Assembly: GCA_023382975.1 (NCBI GenBank) | Contig: JAHDXO010000084.1 | Coordinates: 1-38,217, forward strand | Source: Pirellulaceae bacterium | GTDB taxonomy: Bacteria; Planctomycetota; Planctomycetia; Pirellulales; Pirellulaceae | DNA: 38,217 bases | Direction: 5' to 3' | In this document: positions 1 through 8,183 of the stretch, one piece after another | Layout of the letters: each line of letters begins with the position of its first letter | Numbering within the stretch: the stretch's first letter is position 1 | The notes under the pieces: model-generated | Told to the model about the DNA's origin: nothing | Seen by the model: only the letters and a program-made list of their open reading frames with translations | The model's database searches: none | Translations under genes and position numbers: made by a program

Positions 1-59
1 TCCGGTCTTGGAAAATGGAAGCGTCATCCGGCGCGGCCCGGTGACGATGGTCGTTCTGC
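1..59 (+). repeat. attC site, right part only (attC0)
   Basis: The right side of an attC that begins outside the window. R' is GTTCTGC at 53-59, preceded by a GC-rich L' region around 29-52. The cleavage point between G53 and T54 starts cassette 1. The left arm is missing, so the fold cannot be checked. The call rests on GTTCTGC pairing with GCAGAAC at 779-785. Confidence 0.75.
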
Positions 60-137
60 TGGAAATTCGCGTCGCCGCCCTCGCTGAGCATTGATCGGCT
101 GCGTCGGCGGGTGAGCACTCGGAGGAGGATTGTGGCG

Positions 138-788
138 ATGTTCAGTCGGACCAATCTTGTCTGCGCGGCGATGGTCGTAGTCGTGATGGGGCTCCCTCAG
201 CTCGGACGATCGCAAGATGCGCCCGGCAAGCTCATTCGAAAGGCATACGACGTGGGGCGAATTGTGGCGGATGGTGACGAAGCTGACTTGGTGGACCTCG
301 TCACTTCCGTCATCCAACCCGAGAAATGGGATTGCGTCGGCGGGTCCGGCAGGATCTCTGTCGTCAAGAAGCACCAACTGGAGGTGTTCCAGAACCAAGC
401 GGCGCATGCGGAACTCGCAAGGCTTCTGGATGCCCTCACCAAGATGCCTGGCCTGAAGCAGAATGAGCCGGCCGCGAGGTATCAGCCTGGCAGGCAAATC
501 ATCGTGACCGACGGCAAACTGGCACCCAACAGTCCCGCCTTGATTGTGTACGATGTCACGGACTTGGTGCCAACCGGCGACTACCACGCGCTCGTGTCCC
601 CGATCGTAGGCATTGAACCAACCACCTGGGACACAGTGGGTGGCCCCGGGGTAATCGTGCCGGTTCCAGCGGCTAAAGCACTCGTCATCGTCCAAACTGG
701 CGACGTGCATCGGCAATTGCAGGACTGGCTGCGCCGTCAACGGCGCCAATCAGGCAATGACCAGGGAAAACCAACGACGCAGAACTAG
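138..788 (+). CDS. cassette 1: exported protein with two secretin-like short domains
   Basis: A 216-residue protein with an N-terminal hydrophobic signal peptide (about residues 5-25). Two halves resemble each other: each has YDV, a GD, an LV..I..I.P..WD.VGG.G.I block, and then an L.V.Q...H..L..L segment. The halves cover roughly residues 37-105 and 135-207. This pattern occurs in many planctomycete proteins and resembles the short N-terminal domains of secretin/TonB-type proteins; no secretin pore domain is present. The start at ATG 138 is preferred because GGAGGAGG lies at 121-128; GTG at 111 or 132 would also be in frame. The TAG stop lies directly after the attC R'' sequence. It is the only gene of cassette 1. 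The function is unknown; an envelope location is inferred from the signal peptide. Confidence 0.8.
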   Translation: MFSRTNLVCAAMVVVVMGLPQLGRSQDAPGKLIRKAYDVGRIVADGDEADLVDLVTSVIQPEKWDCVGGSGRISVVKKHQLEVFQNQAAHAELARLLDALTKMPGLKQNEPAARYQPGRQIIVTDGKLAPNSPALIVYDVTDLVPTGDYHALVSPIVGIEPTTWDTVGGPGVIVPVPAAKALVIVQTGDVHRQLQDWLRRQRRQSGNDQGKPTTQN

Positions 789-870
789 GCCGTGCGCCCG
801 AGCGGCGGGTCAGGGCGAAATCCGAATGGAAGGTTACTTGGCCGCCGCCGGGTGACGGCGGGCGTTCTGT
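779..870 (+). repeat. attC1, ends cassette 1
   Basis: R'' GCAGAAC is at 779-785 and R' GTTCTGT at 864-870. Imperfect arms lie between them: GCCCG and CGGCGG on the left pair with CCGCCG and CGGGC on the right, with a bulge. The stop codon of the cassette 1 gene (786-788) is inside the site. The cut between G864 and T865 begins cassette 2. Confidence 0.85.
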
Positions 871-900
871 CGCAGAGCCACACAAACGCGATGGTGTTCA

Positions 901-1410
901 ATGCTGGGGTACAAGAAACGGATTGGCCGTCTCGCCGAAGAATGCAATGCCACTGTTGAGTACGGCGAAGACGATTCAATGCGTGTCTGCTGCAATACCG
1001 GAACTGTCACATTTACACCCATTTCCTTTGAGACCATGGCATGCCGCATCGACTTGGGTAATGGTCCGAGAACGTTTCCGCTTCGGAAGAACTACGTATT
1101 CGATGTCGTAGACCGCCTCGCATCATCTCATCTCGCGACGACACTCTCTGATTATCCGAAACCGCCGATCCTGGAAATCGACGACTACATAACTGACGAG
1201 CAGGGGCTTCCTTTTCTGTTGGCACTCCAAGAGGAACTCTCAACCAACCCTGCTCTTGTCCATAAAGAACTCGGTGGAAATCGAATTCTCGCGAAGTATT
1301 TCCACGGGGTGCTGATCCTCCGTGATGACCTTATAATGGCCGGAACAAACGTCATTGAATTTGGCCCAAAATCGCCTACGCTGACAAAAAGCGACAGAAC
1401 CAAGCGGTGA
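901..1410 (+). CDS. cassette 2: hypothetical protein, 169 aa
   Basis: A soluble 169-residue protein with no signal peptide or membrane segment and no domain I recognise. ATG 901 lies 36 bases after the cassette start and has no clear Shine-Dalgarno. The reading frame runs into the attC, so the last residues (after about SDRTKR) are encoded by recombination-site DNA and the TGA is at 1408-1410. It is the only gene in its cassette. Three cysteines sit in the N-terminal half (C15, C30, C31), too few and too scattered for a clear metal site. No function can be given. Confidence 0.75.
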   Translation: MLGYKKRIGRLAEECNATVEYGEDDSMRVCCNTGTVTFTPISFETMACRIDLGNGPRTFPLRKNYVFDVVDRLASSHLATTLSDYPKPPILEIDDYITDEQGLPFLLALQEELSTNPALVHKELGGNRILAKYFHGVLILRDDLIMAGTNVIEFGPKSPTLTKSDRTKR

Positions 1411-1484
1411 ACGGGAGCCGCCGATGACACGGGTTTTGAAATCAAAGTTTCTTGGCGGCGGCCCCGTTACCGCCGTCGTTATTC
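1394..1484 (+). repeat. attC2, ends cassette 2
   Basis: R'' ACAGAAC is at 1394-1400 and R' GTTATTC at 1478-1484. The left arm GCGGTGAACGGGAGCCGCCG (1404-1423) pairs over 18 bases with the right arm at 1456-1473. Only G1409 and A1416 are left unpaired, which are the extrahelical bases typical of attC left arms. The arms are the same as in attC6 (4369-4459). Confidence 0.92.
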
Positions 1485-1489
1485 CGCTT

Positions 1490-2299
1490 ATGAAAATCCG
1501 TGCAACACCACAGACAATTTGGAAGCGTCCTGCGTACCTTCCGTACGTTCAATCTCCCCTGAACGATGAAACCTTAGCTGCAGCGGAAAAACAGCTTGGT
1601 CACTCATTGCCGGAAGAGTTTGTCGAAATTCTCAGGGTTCAAAATGGTGGCCCGATCCGATTCAGACTCCCAGAATCGGTTGGCGATATGATCGCGGGGA
1701 TTGGCAATCAATTCCCATCACTGCTCGATCAAGGCTTAACAGATGCCCAAGAATACGTTGATTTTGCATTGGAGGATTTGATTCCGTTTGATGGTGATGG
1801 TCATTGGTATCACTGCCTAGATTTTCGAAGCGGTGATCGGAATCCATGCGTTTCGTACATTGACGTTGAGTGCAATAGCGAACATCGCATCGCCAACTCG
1901 TTTGCGGAATTCTTGAAACTATTGGAGTTGGATATTGATCGTGAGCTGGTTTTGGGGAACGTCAAGGACTTTGGCGATGCAAGACATCGTCTACAGAAAA
2001 TTTTTGGTGTGGCCCCCGAAGAAGAAACGTCCAATATTGGTGTTCCGTACTCGAGGTACCAGACTGGTAAGGACTGGAGGGTTTGCTGTTGGATTTCATC
2101 CAATCGGGTTGCTGCTGGCTATTCGGGGGATTCGCCGGAATCGTTCAAATTTAGAGGAGAGGCGGCCCTATTTCCGGAACTACCTGACCATGCTGTGATT
2201 TTTGAATGTCCCGAGGAACGTCTGGAATCGTACCGCGAATTGTTGGGCGCTAACGATCTGGAACTTGTAACGATCGAACAGGCGGCGAATGCGGAATAA
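1490..2299 (+). CDS. cassette 3: SMI1/KNR4 family protein
   Basis: A 269-residue soluble protein. An SMI1/KNR4 (SUKH-like) fold is suggested by residues about 28-140: LNDETLAAAEKQLGHSLPEEF near the start, then VQNGGPI, and an acidic block LIPFDGDGHWYHCLDF. Proteins of this superfamily often act as immunity proteins against toxins or as cell-wall regulators; no partner toxin is seen nearby, so an immunity role is only a possibility. The C-terminal half (about 175-269) is not recognised. ATG 1490 is chosen because an in-frame ATG at 1424 would lie inside attC2; 1490 is 11 bases after the cassette start and has no visible Shine-Dalgarno. The TAA stop is part of R'' GAATAAC of attC3. Confidence 0.82.
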   Translation: MKIRATPQTIWKRPAYLPYVQSPLNDETLAAAEKQLGHSLPEEFVEILRVQNGGPIRFRLPESVGDMIAGIGNQFPSLLDQGLTDAQEYVDFALEDLIPFDGDGHWYHCLDFRSGDRNPCVSYIDVECNSEHRIANSFAEFLKLLELDIDRELVLGNVKDFGDARHRLQKIFGVAPEEETSNIGVPYSRYQTGKDWRVCCWISSNRVAAGYSGDSPESFKFRGEAALFPELPDHAVIFECPEERLESYRELLGANDLELVTIEQAANAE

Positions 2300-2383
2300 C
2301 ACAAAAATGCACGCGAGTTGCGGATCGCGCGTTTCCTGATGGTGAATCATTCGGCCGCAACCGCGTGATTTTCAGCGTTCTGT
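2294..2383 (+). repeat. attC3, ends cassette 3
   Basis: R'' GAATAAC is at 2294-2300 and R' GTTCTGT at 2377-2383. The left arm CACGCGAGTTGCGG (2310-2323) pairs with CCGCAACCGCGTG (2355-2367) over 13 bases, leaving one extrahelical A. Cassette 4 begins at 2378. Confidence 0.92.
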
Positions 2384-2415
2384 CGCAGGAGTTGATCGCA
2401 ACGGCGGGCGCAACA

Positions 2416-2796
2416 ATGTCCACTGACCATCCCAACGATTCGCAAGCCGCCACGGTGTCCGGCACTTCGGAGCATCCGGTCACCGTGGAACGAAAAGGGC
2501 GCCTTCCCATTCTCGTAGGCGTTCTGGCTGGCATGATCGGTTGGATGCTCCTTGCGTCACTTGAGTCTCCATCATTCTACTGGCTGGCCGTGTTGATCTT
2601 CGGCGAGACGTCTCCCAAGATCCTGTTCACGATTCCCGGATACTATTGCATTCATCGCACGCTACTCCTCACGTTGTGCGCTATTGGCGGCGGAGTGGGC
2701 GTCGCGATGTCCAGCGTGCGCAGACTGACGGCAATTCTGTTCCTTGGTGGTATACTGGCCGTCGTGGCGACGTTTGCCGCGATTTTCCTTCGATGA
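2416..2796 (+). CDS. cassette 4: small membrane protein
   Basis: A 126-residue protein with a polar N-terminus (about 30 residues) followed by hydrophobic segments at about 35-52, 55-67, 83-97 and 103-125. It is therefore an integral membrane protein with three or four helices. ATG 2416 is chosen because the earlier in-frame GTG at 2365 lies inside attC3. A TTG at 2392 is possible. No Shine-Dalgarno is obvious. No family is recognised. It is the only gene in the cassette. Confidence 0.72.
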   Translation: MSTDHPNDSQAATVSGTSEHPVTVERKGRLPILVGVLAGMIGWMLLASLESPSFYWLAVLIFGETSPKILFTIPGYYCIHRTLLLTLCAIGGGVGVAMSSVRRLTAILFLGGILAVVATFAAIFLR

Positions 2797-2816
2797 CGGA
2801 GCATCGCCATGACGCG

Positions 2817-2906
2817 CCAGAACAAAATGTTGGACCAGAGCCGCGATCTGGTCTGGGAAAATGGTGGCGTTGACTCGTCGCGGCCTGGTCAACGCGGTCG
2901 TTCGGC
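2817..2906 (+). repeat. attC4, ends cassette 4
   Basis: R'' CCAGAAC is at 2817-2823 and R' GTTCGGC at 2900-2906. The left arm GTTGGACCAGAGCCGCGA (2829-2846) pairs with TCGCGGCCTGGTCAAC (2878-2893) over 16 bases, leaving one G and one A unpaired on the left arm. Cassette 5 begins at 2901. Confidence 0.92.
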
Positions 2907-2925
2907 CATACGAGGAGACATCCGG

Positions 2926-3582
2926 ATGTCAGGGAACCTGTTTGTCCCCGAATCGTTTAGCTCGCGACCCTTCTGGGTCGCAGTGTTGGGCAGGTGGCTG
3001 GGCTCCCTCAAGGAATACGAAGCCATCGATGCTTCCGACCGAGATCTAGCCTATTGGTACGGCGAAAGGCCGCTGACTGGCCTGCTCGGCGCAGCCGCAT
3101 GGCAGCTTGGCGGGTGGAGCCTCGAAGAATTCTGCGCAGACCGACGTAAGAAACACTCTGACGAAGTATGCCACGGCCGCGGGGATCTCTGGCTTGGCTC
3201 CAACCGATCGGACACATCTGGCGCGGCTACTGTCGAAGCCAAGGTTCTTTGGGCCTACCAGAACTCGCTGGATGCGGTGCGGACTGGTCTGAATGATCAA
3301 CTGAAGCAAGCGAGGAAGCAGTTGCGGCAGATCAAACCGACAGACCGCGTGGGTCAACCGTTCGCCGTGTGCTACGTCGTTCCGTGCTATGCGGGCCCCG
3401 AAAGCAAACAACGGGGCGAGAACATTCTGACTTGGCTTGCTGAGCAGACGCAGCAAGAGGGAATGGCCAATGCCACGCACCTCGCTACAATCGGAGACAT
3501 AACGGACTTTGAGGACAAGGACCGCCCCACGTATCCGGGCGTCCTCCTCGTTGCCAGGCAAGAGCAATGGCGAGATGAGTAG
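2926..3582 (+). CDS. cassette 5: hypothetical protein with D...ExK-like signature
   Basis: A 218-residue soluble protein of unknown family. A segment near residues 83-102 reads RGDLWLG, a polar loop, then TVEAKVLW. That spacing of D and E-A-K between strands resembles the catalytic core of PD-(D/E)XK nucleases. It is followed by a long charged helix (LNDQLKQARKQLRQIK) and a hydrophobic strand (FAVCYVVPCY). The nuclease idea rests on a short motif only. ATG 2926 is supported by GAGGAG at 2912-2917, 8 bases upstream; the longer frame back to 2809 would run through attC4. It is the only gene in its cassette. Confidence 0.75.
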   Translation: MSGNLFVPESFSSRPFWVAVLGRWLGSLKEYEAIDASDRDLAYWYGERPLTGLLGAAAWQLGGWSLEEFCADRRKKHSDEVCHGRGDLWLGSNRSDTSGAATVEAKVLWAYQNSLDAVRTGLNDQLKQARKQLRQIKPTDRVGQPFAVCYVVPCYAGPESKQRGENILTWLAEQTQQEGMANATHLATIGDITDFEDKDRPTYPGVLLVARQEQWRDE

Positions 3583-3632
3583 GCATTCCGCAGAATTGCA
3601 GGCCCGCTCTCGCCGGACGCCGGACGGCAACG

Positions 3633-3732
3633 GCCGAACCAAGCGATGAACCCAAGCGGAAACGGCGGTTGGGTTTTGGATGATGGTTGCGTTCCCGGCG
3701 CCGTTTCCGCTGGGTTATCGCTACCGATATGC
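3633..3732 (+). repeat. attC5, ends cassette 5; unusual R' core
   Basis: R'' GCCGAAC is at 3633-3639. The left arm at 3642-3667 pairs with the right arm at 3699-3722 over 24 bases, leaving G and A unpaired. This is the longest stem in the array. Where R' is expected, the bases are GATATGC (3726-3732), which lacks the GTT core. GATATGCAG is nevertheless matched exactly by CTGCATATC at the end of cassette 6, so it is the true cassette boundary. Confidence 0.9.
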
Positions 3733-3750
3733 AGCAAAGGTGACCGCAAC

Positions 3751-4356
3751 GTGACCCAGAAGAAAGGCACCTTCGTCAACATCGGTGGCGTCCGCGTTGA
3801 TCTCAACGCCGGGATGATCGATGCCGTCACCAATCCGCCGCCGGGATTCGTGTCCAAACACCGCTTTCAGGCAACCGACCTATACGCCCGCGCACGCGAA
3901 ATCGACTGGTTCCGCAATTGTGGCTCGCCTGTAACCGTTGAACTGTCAATGCACACGGAATCGGTCGATTCATGGTCGGCTGCGATGATCGAATGCGAAT
4001 CCGAAAATTGGGAAACCGCCACACTCGAAGCACGAAATCAACTGACGATATTCCTGTCCAAGCACAACCGAGATAAGTATCGGAACTGGAATAACATCAC
4101 CCGCGAACACAAAGAGATGCTCGTCAATCCACTTGTTGACGAACACATCCAACCTTTCCAAAAACAAAATGATCTGAGCATGTCGCTCGTTCACTCGGTC
4201 GAATGGAACATACTTGCCGCTCTGATGGAATTGTCGTACATCGAGTACAATCACGGCTGCTTTTTCTTCCATGAATTGTTCATGGTTTACGAAGCTGGGC
4301 ATTGTCCCTGCGGCTGGCGCGGTGAATGGCCCAACGGATCGCTGATCGTTTACTGA
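3751..4356 (+). CDS. cassette 6: conserved hypothetical protein, 201 aa
   Basis: A 201-residue soluble protein with no signal peptide or membrane helix. The C-terminus is distinctive, with an aromatic and cysteine-containing stretch (GCFFFHELF, then GHCPCGWRGEWP), which could bind a metal. No domain is recognised with certainty. GTG 3751 is chosen because it lies inside cassette 6 with AAAGG at 3736-3740 ahead of it; an in-frame ATG at 3646 would start inside attC5. The next internal ATG (3814) would remove the N-terminal 21 residues. It is the only gene of cassette 6. Confidence 0.72.
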   Translation: MTQKKGTFVNIGGVRVDLNAGMIDAVTNPPPGFVSKHRFQATDLYARAREIDWFRNCGSPVTVELSMHTESVDSWSAAMIECESENWETATLEARNQLTIFLSKHNRDKYRNWNNITREHKEMLVNPLVDEHIQPFQKQNDLSMSLVHSVEWNILAALMELSYIEYNHGCFFFHELFMVYEAGHCPCGWRGEWPNGSLIVY

Positions 4357-4368
4357 TGCGGAAATACT

Positions 4369-4459
<91 letters not shown>

Positions 4460-5023
4460 GGTACCCCCAACCCTGCTCGCCGAAGATTGGGATCTATGTG
4501 GCGTTGCTCAAACTGTGACGAATCCGTCGATGACACGTTCGCAATCTGCTGGAATTGTGGCGCGGCTGTTGATGGTACTCTCGATGCCGATTTCACACCC
4601 GAACCTGACGACCCGACTGTTCGCGATCCTGGCGAAGATGCGCACTCCGAAGCCGTTTCCGATCAACTCGATGCGGCACCCCAGTCCCTTTGCAGCGGCG
4701 GCATGAGTCGCCAGGAAATCGCTGCTCTGATCTGCAAAACGCTCGCGCTGATCTTGTTTGCAGTAGCCGCCGTTCTATCCGTGACCGCGGCGTTCCTCTT
4801 GGCGTTTATGCTCCTTGCGGCTCCTTATGGTCATCCACCCAACGCGCAGGAGTTGTTCGTTTTCCTCGTCTCCGCCGTGCCCGTGTTGGCCATTGTTGGT
4901 GCCGGTGCCATCTATTGGAAGAAATCGAAATCGATCGCCTCGCTGATGGTATCAGCCGATCCCGGGGCAGTAACTCTTCAGCCATTCACTGTCCAAGATG
5001 CGACGATTGTGGCGTTCAGCACC

Positions 5024-5076
5024 TTGTCAATCGGCGTTTCAAATGCAGCCACTGATCGGCGCTTCAAATGCAGCCA
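5024..5076. repeat. IS21 left end with two tandem terminal repeats
   Basis: Two near-identical units, TCAATCGGCGTTTCAAATGC followed by AGCCA (5027-5051) and TGATCGGCGCTTCAAATGC followed by AGCCA (5053-5076). These match the multiple terminal repeats to which IstA binds in IS21-family elements. Confidence 0.8.
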
Positions 5077-5107
5077 GTGGTGAATGGTTCTATAATCCTT
5101 ACAACAG

Positions 5108-5989
5108 TTACGCTTGGCAAGTCCCTTGCTCGTCAGAGGCGGACTTTCGTAGCGTGGGCGGGCCCTGAGCATTTGACGTGCCAGTGGAAGCTGCCGATTC
5201 GGGCTCGGAGCCGGTCGGCGCATTGGCGGGTTTTGAGTCCTCCTGGCCGTCGGCTGGCGAGGCGGATTGATGGCGCAGACGGTAGCTCTTGCCCGTGATG
5301 GAGATCAGTTCCGCGTGGTGCAGGAAGCGGTCCAGGATCGCGCTGGCGGAGGGGACGTCCCCCAAGAGTTTGCCCCAGTCCTCCAGCGGCCGATTGCTGG
5401 TCATCATCGTGGAACGGACCTCGTAGCGGCGCATCACGATCTCGAACAGGTACTCGCCGCTTCGCCGGGGCAATTGTTTCATGCCCATGTCGTCGATGAT
5501 CAGCAGGTCGGGCTTGAGATACTTGGCCAGGATCTTGTCGTCCCCGGCCAGGGCTTCTTCATGCAGGAAGTCGCGGACCAGGTCGAACACCGAGCGGTAG
5601 AGCACCGTCAGGCCGGAGCGGATCGCTTGGTAGCCCAGGGCCTGTACCAAAAACGACTTGCCCACGCCCGGCGGGCCCAGGAACAAGACGTCGCGAGCCT
5701 CGCGGACGAAGCGGCTGCTGGCCAGGTCGTAAATCCGCTTCTTGGGGATCTTCGGGTTAAAGGACCAGTCGAACTGGTCGAGCGTCTTCAGCTCGCGAAA
5801 GCCGGCGGCCTTAACGCGGCGGCCCAGCAGCCGCTGCTGGCGGATCAGCATCTCGTCCTGCAGGATCAGCTCCAGGAACTCGGCATGGCTGAGGTTGTGG
5901 CTGGCCGCTTCCTGGAGTCGGATCTCCAGGGACAGGGCCAGGCCGGACAGCCGGAGTTGGCGAAGGATGCGTGGCACGGATTCATTCAT
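5108..5989 (-). CDS. istB: IS21 transposition helper ATPase IstB
   Basis: A 293-residue AAA+/DnaA-like ATPase. Walker A GPPGVGKS is at residues 105-112 and Walker B DLLIIDDMG at about 161-169; the MTSNRP sensor-like segment follows. In IS21 transposition IstB binds DNA, selects the target and activates the IstA transposase. ATG 5989 lies 5 bases downstream of the istA stop and has GGGAGT upstream, so the two genes are translationally close, as is usual in this family. The C-terminal tail (last 50 residues, SKPANAPTG...) is low-complexity and longer than the typical family tail of about 250 residues. It shares DNA repeats with the istA linker. Confidence 0.95.
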   Translation of the reverse strand: MNESVPRILRQLRLSGLALSLEIRLQEAASHNLSHAEFLELILQDEMLIRQQRLLGRRVKAAGFRELKTLDQFDWSFNPKIPKKRIYDLASSRFVREARDVLFLGPPGVGKSFLVQALGYQAIRSGLTVLYRSVFDLVRDFLHEEALAGDDKILAKYLKPDLLIIDDMGMKQLPRRSGEYLFEIVMRRYEVRSTMMTSNRPLEDWGKLLGDVPSASAILDRFLHHAELISITGKSYRLRHQSASPADGQEDSKPANAPTGSEPESAASTGTSNAQGPPTLRKSASDEQGTCQA

Positions 5990-5994
5990 CGAAG

Positions 5995-7824
5995 TCACTC
6001 CCGGGGTGAAAAAGGAACTACAGTTGGAATGTCTGGAGAAACGGAGTCGGGCTCTGCTGGGGAGCATCCCGACGAGGGATATCCGGATCGAGGGCGCGTC
6101 GAAGACGCGACAGGGCCCCGGTGAGCCGACTCATCGGGGCTTTTCTGTGGGGTCTCTCGAACGCCCGAGTCATGCCTCTCAAAACCCCGCGGCGCAGCCG
6201 CGTCTTGCCGGATCGCCGCAGTCACGAAGGCTCCGTATTCGGACAGCGGGCGAATGATGGGGGCCTCCTCGGCAAAGGCGAACTGGGCCTGCCGTGGAGC
6301 TTGCCGCTGGAGCAAGGTGGTGACGATCCGCAGGCGAAACGCCTGATGCGCCAGCGCGGTCTGGCAGGCTTGCTCCAATTCGCTGGCGGGGTGCTTGCGG
6401 GCCAGGTTCAGCAGGCCCTGGAGCACGCGAATCCCCTCCACGCCGCGCTGCTTCAGCAGCGTTTCCGCCCAGCGGGCGCAGTGCGGACCCAGCAGCCGGA
6501 CCCTGCGGAGCAGCCACTCGGCTCCGCGTTCCACGCCGCTGATCTTCTCGCTGGCCAAGTGCTGCGACTGCGTGCTGAAGCGGCCCGGCTCCTGACGGAC
6601 ATGCACCGCAATCTGCTCCCAGCGGTGATTGAACACGCGGACCAGGCGACCGTCCCAGCGGACCCAGACCCGGCGGCCCACGTACTCCGGCGGCACCGAG
6701 TAGTAGGCCTTGGCCACTTCCGCGTGGCCGTCGCGATGCACCGTGCGTTCGGCCTCGTGGAAGAAGGGGAACCGCTCTCGGGGCAAGGGCTGCAAAGTGG
6801 AACGCTCGGCCTCGCGGAAACGTTGCCCGACCTGCTGCTTGGTCGTCCCGTGAATCCGCGTATCCGCGACGGCGCTTTCCCAGTCCCAAAGATGCCGGTT
6901 CTGCTCGTCCAGACTAGCGAAGGTGTGTCCCTTCAACGCGTTGTCCTGCACATAGCCCACGCCCCGCTCCACCTTGCCCTTGTGCCGAGGCGTATAGGGC
7001 CGGGTCGGCAGGATCACGCAACCGTAGTGCCGGCAGAAGGCCTCCAGCTTCGGGTTCAGTTCCGGATCGTACCAGTCCGCACGCTTCACGGCCGCGCGGA
7101 GATTGTCGATGATCAGCGTCCTGGGCACGCCGCCAAAGTGCCAGAACGCATTCTCCAGCAACCGGATGAAGTCTTCGGTCGTCTGCCGCCAACTGGCTTC
7201 CGCATAGGCCTTGCGGCTGTAGCTGAGCACCACGCGAAACACATGCGGCCGCCGCCGTTGGCCGTCCGGGCCGACGACCGGCGCGCCTTGGCCGAAGTCC
7301 ACTTGCGCCTCCTCACCCGGCGCACACTCCATCCGCCGAAACGGCAGCGGAGCTTCTCGCCGCAGATGTTTCACGAACCGCCGCACGCTGTCGTAACTGA
7401 CATCCGCCTGAAACTCCGTCCGCAAGTCCAGGTGGATGCGGACCGCCGTGAGCCCCTGCTGGAGCTTGGCCAGGATCGTCTCGCGCCAAGGCTCGCACTC
7501 GCTCCGACGGCCCGGCTCAGCTCGGCTGGTGGTCGCTTCGCCGCCTGCCGCAGGGCCGCCGTGCGGCGCTGCCGACCCGGTCGGCGCATGGGCGGCGTCG
7601 CCCGCCGACCCGGCCGGCGAAATGGCTGGTTTTGAACCCTCTCCAGCCGCCAAAAAATCTTCCGTTGAAGATACCGGATGTGCGGAATCTTCCAGTCGTT
7701 GCAGATAACGCGAGACCGTCCCCCGGTCGATGCCCAACTCGCGGGCAATTCGCCGCTGGGACCAGCGTTTCTCGTGGAGCGATCGTATCGACTGTAACGT
7801 GGCCATCTTCAGTTCGTTCGACAT
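5995..7824 (-). CDS. istA: IS21 transposase IstA
   Basis: A 609-residue transposase. An N-terminal helix-turn-helix lies at about residues 15-45 (RRIARELGIDRGTVSRYL). A variable Ala/Pro/Gly-rich linker lies at about 50-105. The rve-type DDE core has D176 (QVDFGQG), D240 (LIIDNL) and E286 (GKVERGVG), and a Mu-like beta-barrel region follows. It cuts and joins the IS ends. ATG 7824 is preceded by a strong AAGGAGGT. All catalytic residues are present and no frameshift is seen. Confidence 0.95.
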   Translation of the reverse strand: MSNELKMATLQSIRSLHEKRWSQRRIARELGIDRGTVSRYLQRLEDSAHPVSSTEDFLAAGEGSKPAISPAGSAGDAAHAPTGSAAPHGGPAAGGEATTSRAEPGRRSECEPWRETILAKLQQGLTAVRIHLDLRTEFQADVSYDSVRRFVKHLRREAPLPFRRMECAPGEEAQVDFGQGAPVVGPDGQRRRPHVFRVVLSYSRKAYAEASWRQTTEDFIRLLENAFWHFGGVPRTLIIDNLRAAVKRADWYDPELNPKLEAFCRHYGCVILPTRPYTPRHKGKVERGVGYVQDNALKGHTFASLDEQNRHLWDWESAVADTRIHGTTKQQVGQRFREAERSTLQPLPRERFPFFHEAERTVHRDGHAEVAKAYYSVPPEYVGRRVWVRWDGRLVRVFNHRWEQIAVHVRQEPGRFSTQSQHLASEKISGVERGAEWLLRRVRLLGPHCARWAETLLKQRGVEGIRVLQGLLNLARKHPASELEQACQTALAHQAFRLRIVTTLLQRQAPRQAQFAFAEEAPIIRPLSEYGAFVTAAIRQDAAAPRGFERHDSGVRETPQKSPDESAHRGPVASSTRPRSGYPSSGCSPAEPDSVSPDIPTVVPFSPRE

Positions 7825-7886
7825 TCAGGACCTCCTTCCGCGGTGTTCCCGCTACAAGGTCCTTACCTCGAACGCCTTCTCGAAAA

Positions 7887-7938
7887 TGGCTGGTTTTGAT
7901 TCGCCGATTACTGGCTGGTTCTAAGCGCCGACTGACAA
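7887..7938. repeat. IS21 right end with two terminal repeats
   Basis: Inverted copies of the left-end units: TGGCTGGTTCTAAGCGCCGA (start 7912) to the tip ACTGACAA, and TGGCTGGTTTTGATTCGCCG (start 7887). They are less similar to each other than the left pair. The direct repeat GCACC follows at 7939-7943. Confidence 0.78.
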
Positions 7939-8183
7939 GCACCGCAGGCATCTTTTTCTTCCTGGATGGCGTTCGGGACATTGCCAGGGTCGTATACATG
8001 GTGCAAAGATACTCAACGGGCGATTCCGATTCCGGGTATGGTTTCGAGATATGGTCTGCGATCATTCAATTGACGCTGGCATCCTGGCTTATCTTGGGAT
8101 CGCGAGGCATCGTTGGCGCAATCCATTGGTGCCGCACTGCGGGCGTTCCGCAACTGAGGAATGAATCGGAAGACGAAAACGCC

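Larger units (their letters stand above)
5024..7938 (-). mobile_element. IS21-family insertion sequence, complete
   Basis: About 2.9 kb carrying istA and istB on the - strand. The ends are inverted: TTGTCAATCGGCG at 5024 and the reverse complement TTGTCAGTCGGCG at 7938. Direct repeats flank it: GCACC at 5019-5023 and 7939-7943 (AGCACC, 6 bp, if the last A is counted as target). Each end holds two copies of a binding-site-like repeat ending in CAGCCA. The element sits in codon 177 of the cassette 7 gene. Both transposition genes look intact, so it may be active. Confidence 0.93.

Noticed and set aside
6121..7635. 504-residue + strand frame across the IS21 element
   Set aside because: It is the antisense of istA; the opposite strand has all DDE motifs and a strong ribosome-binding site.
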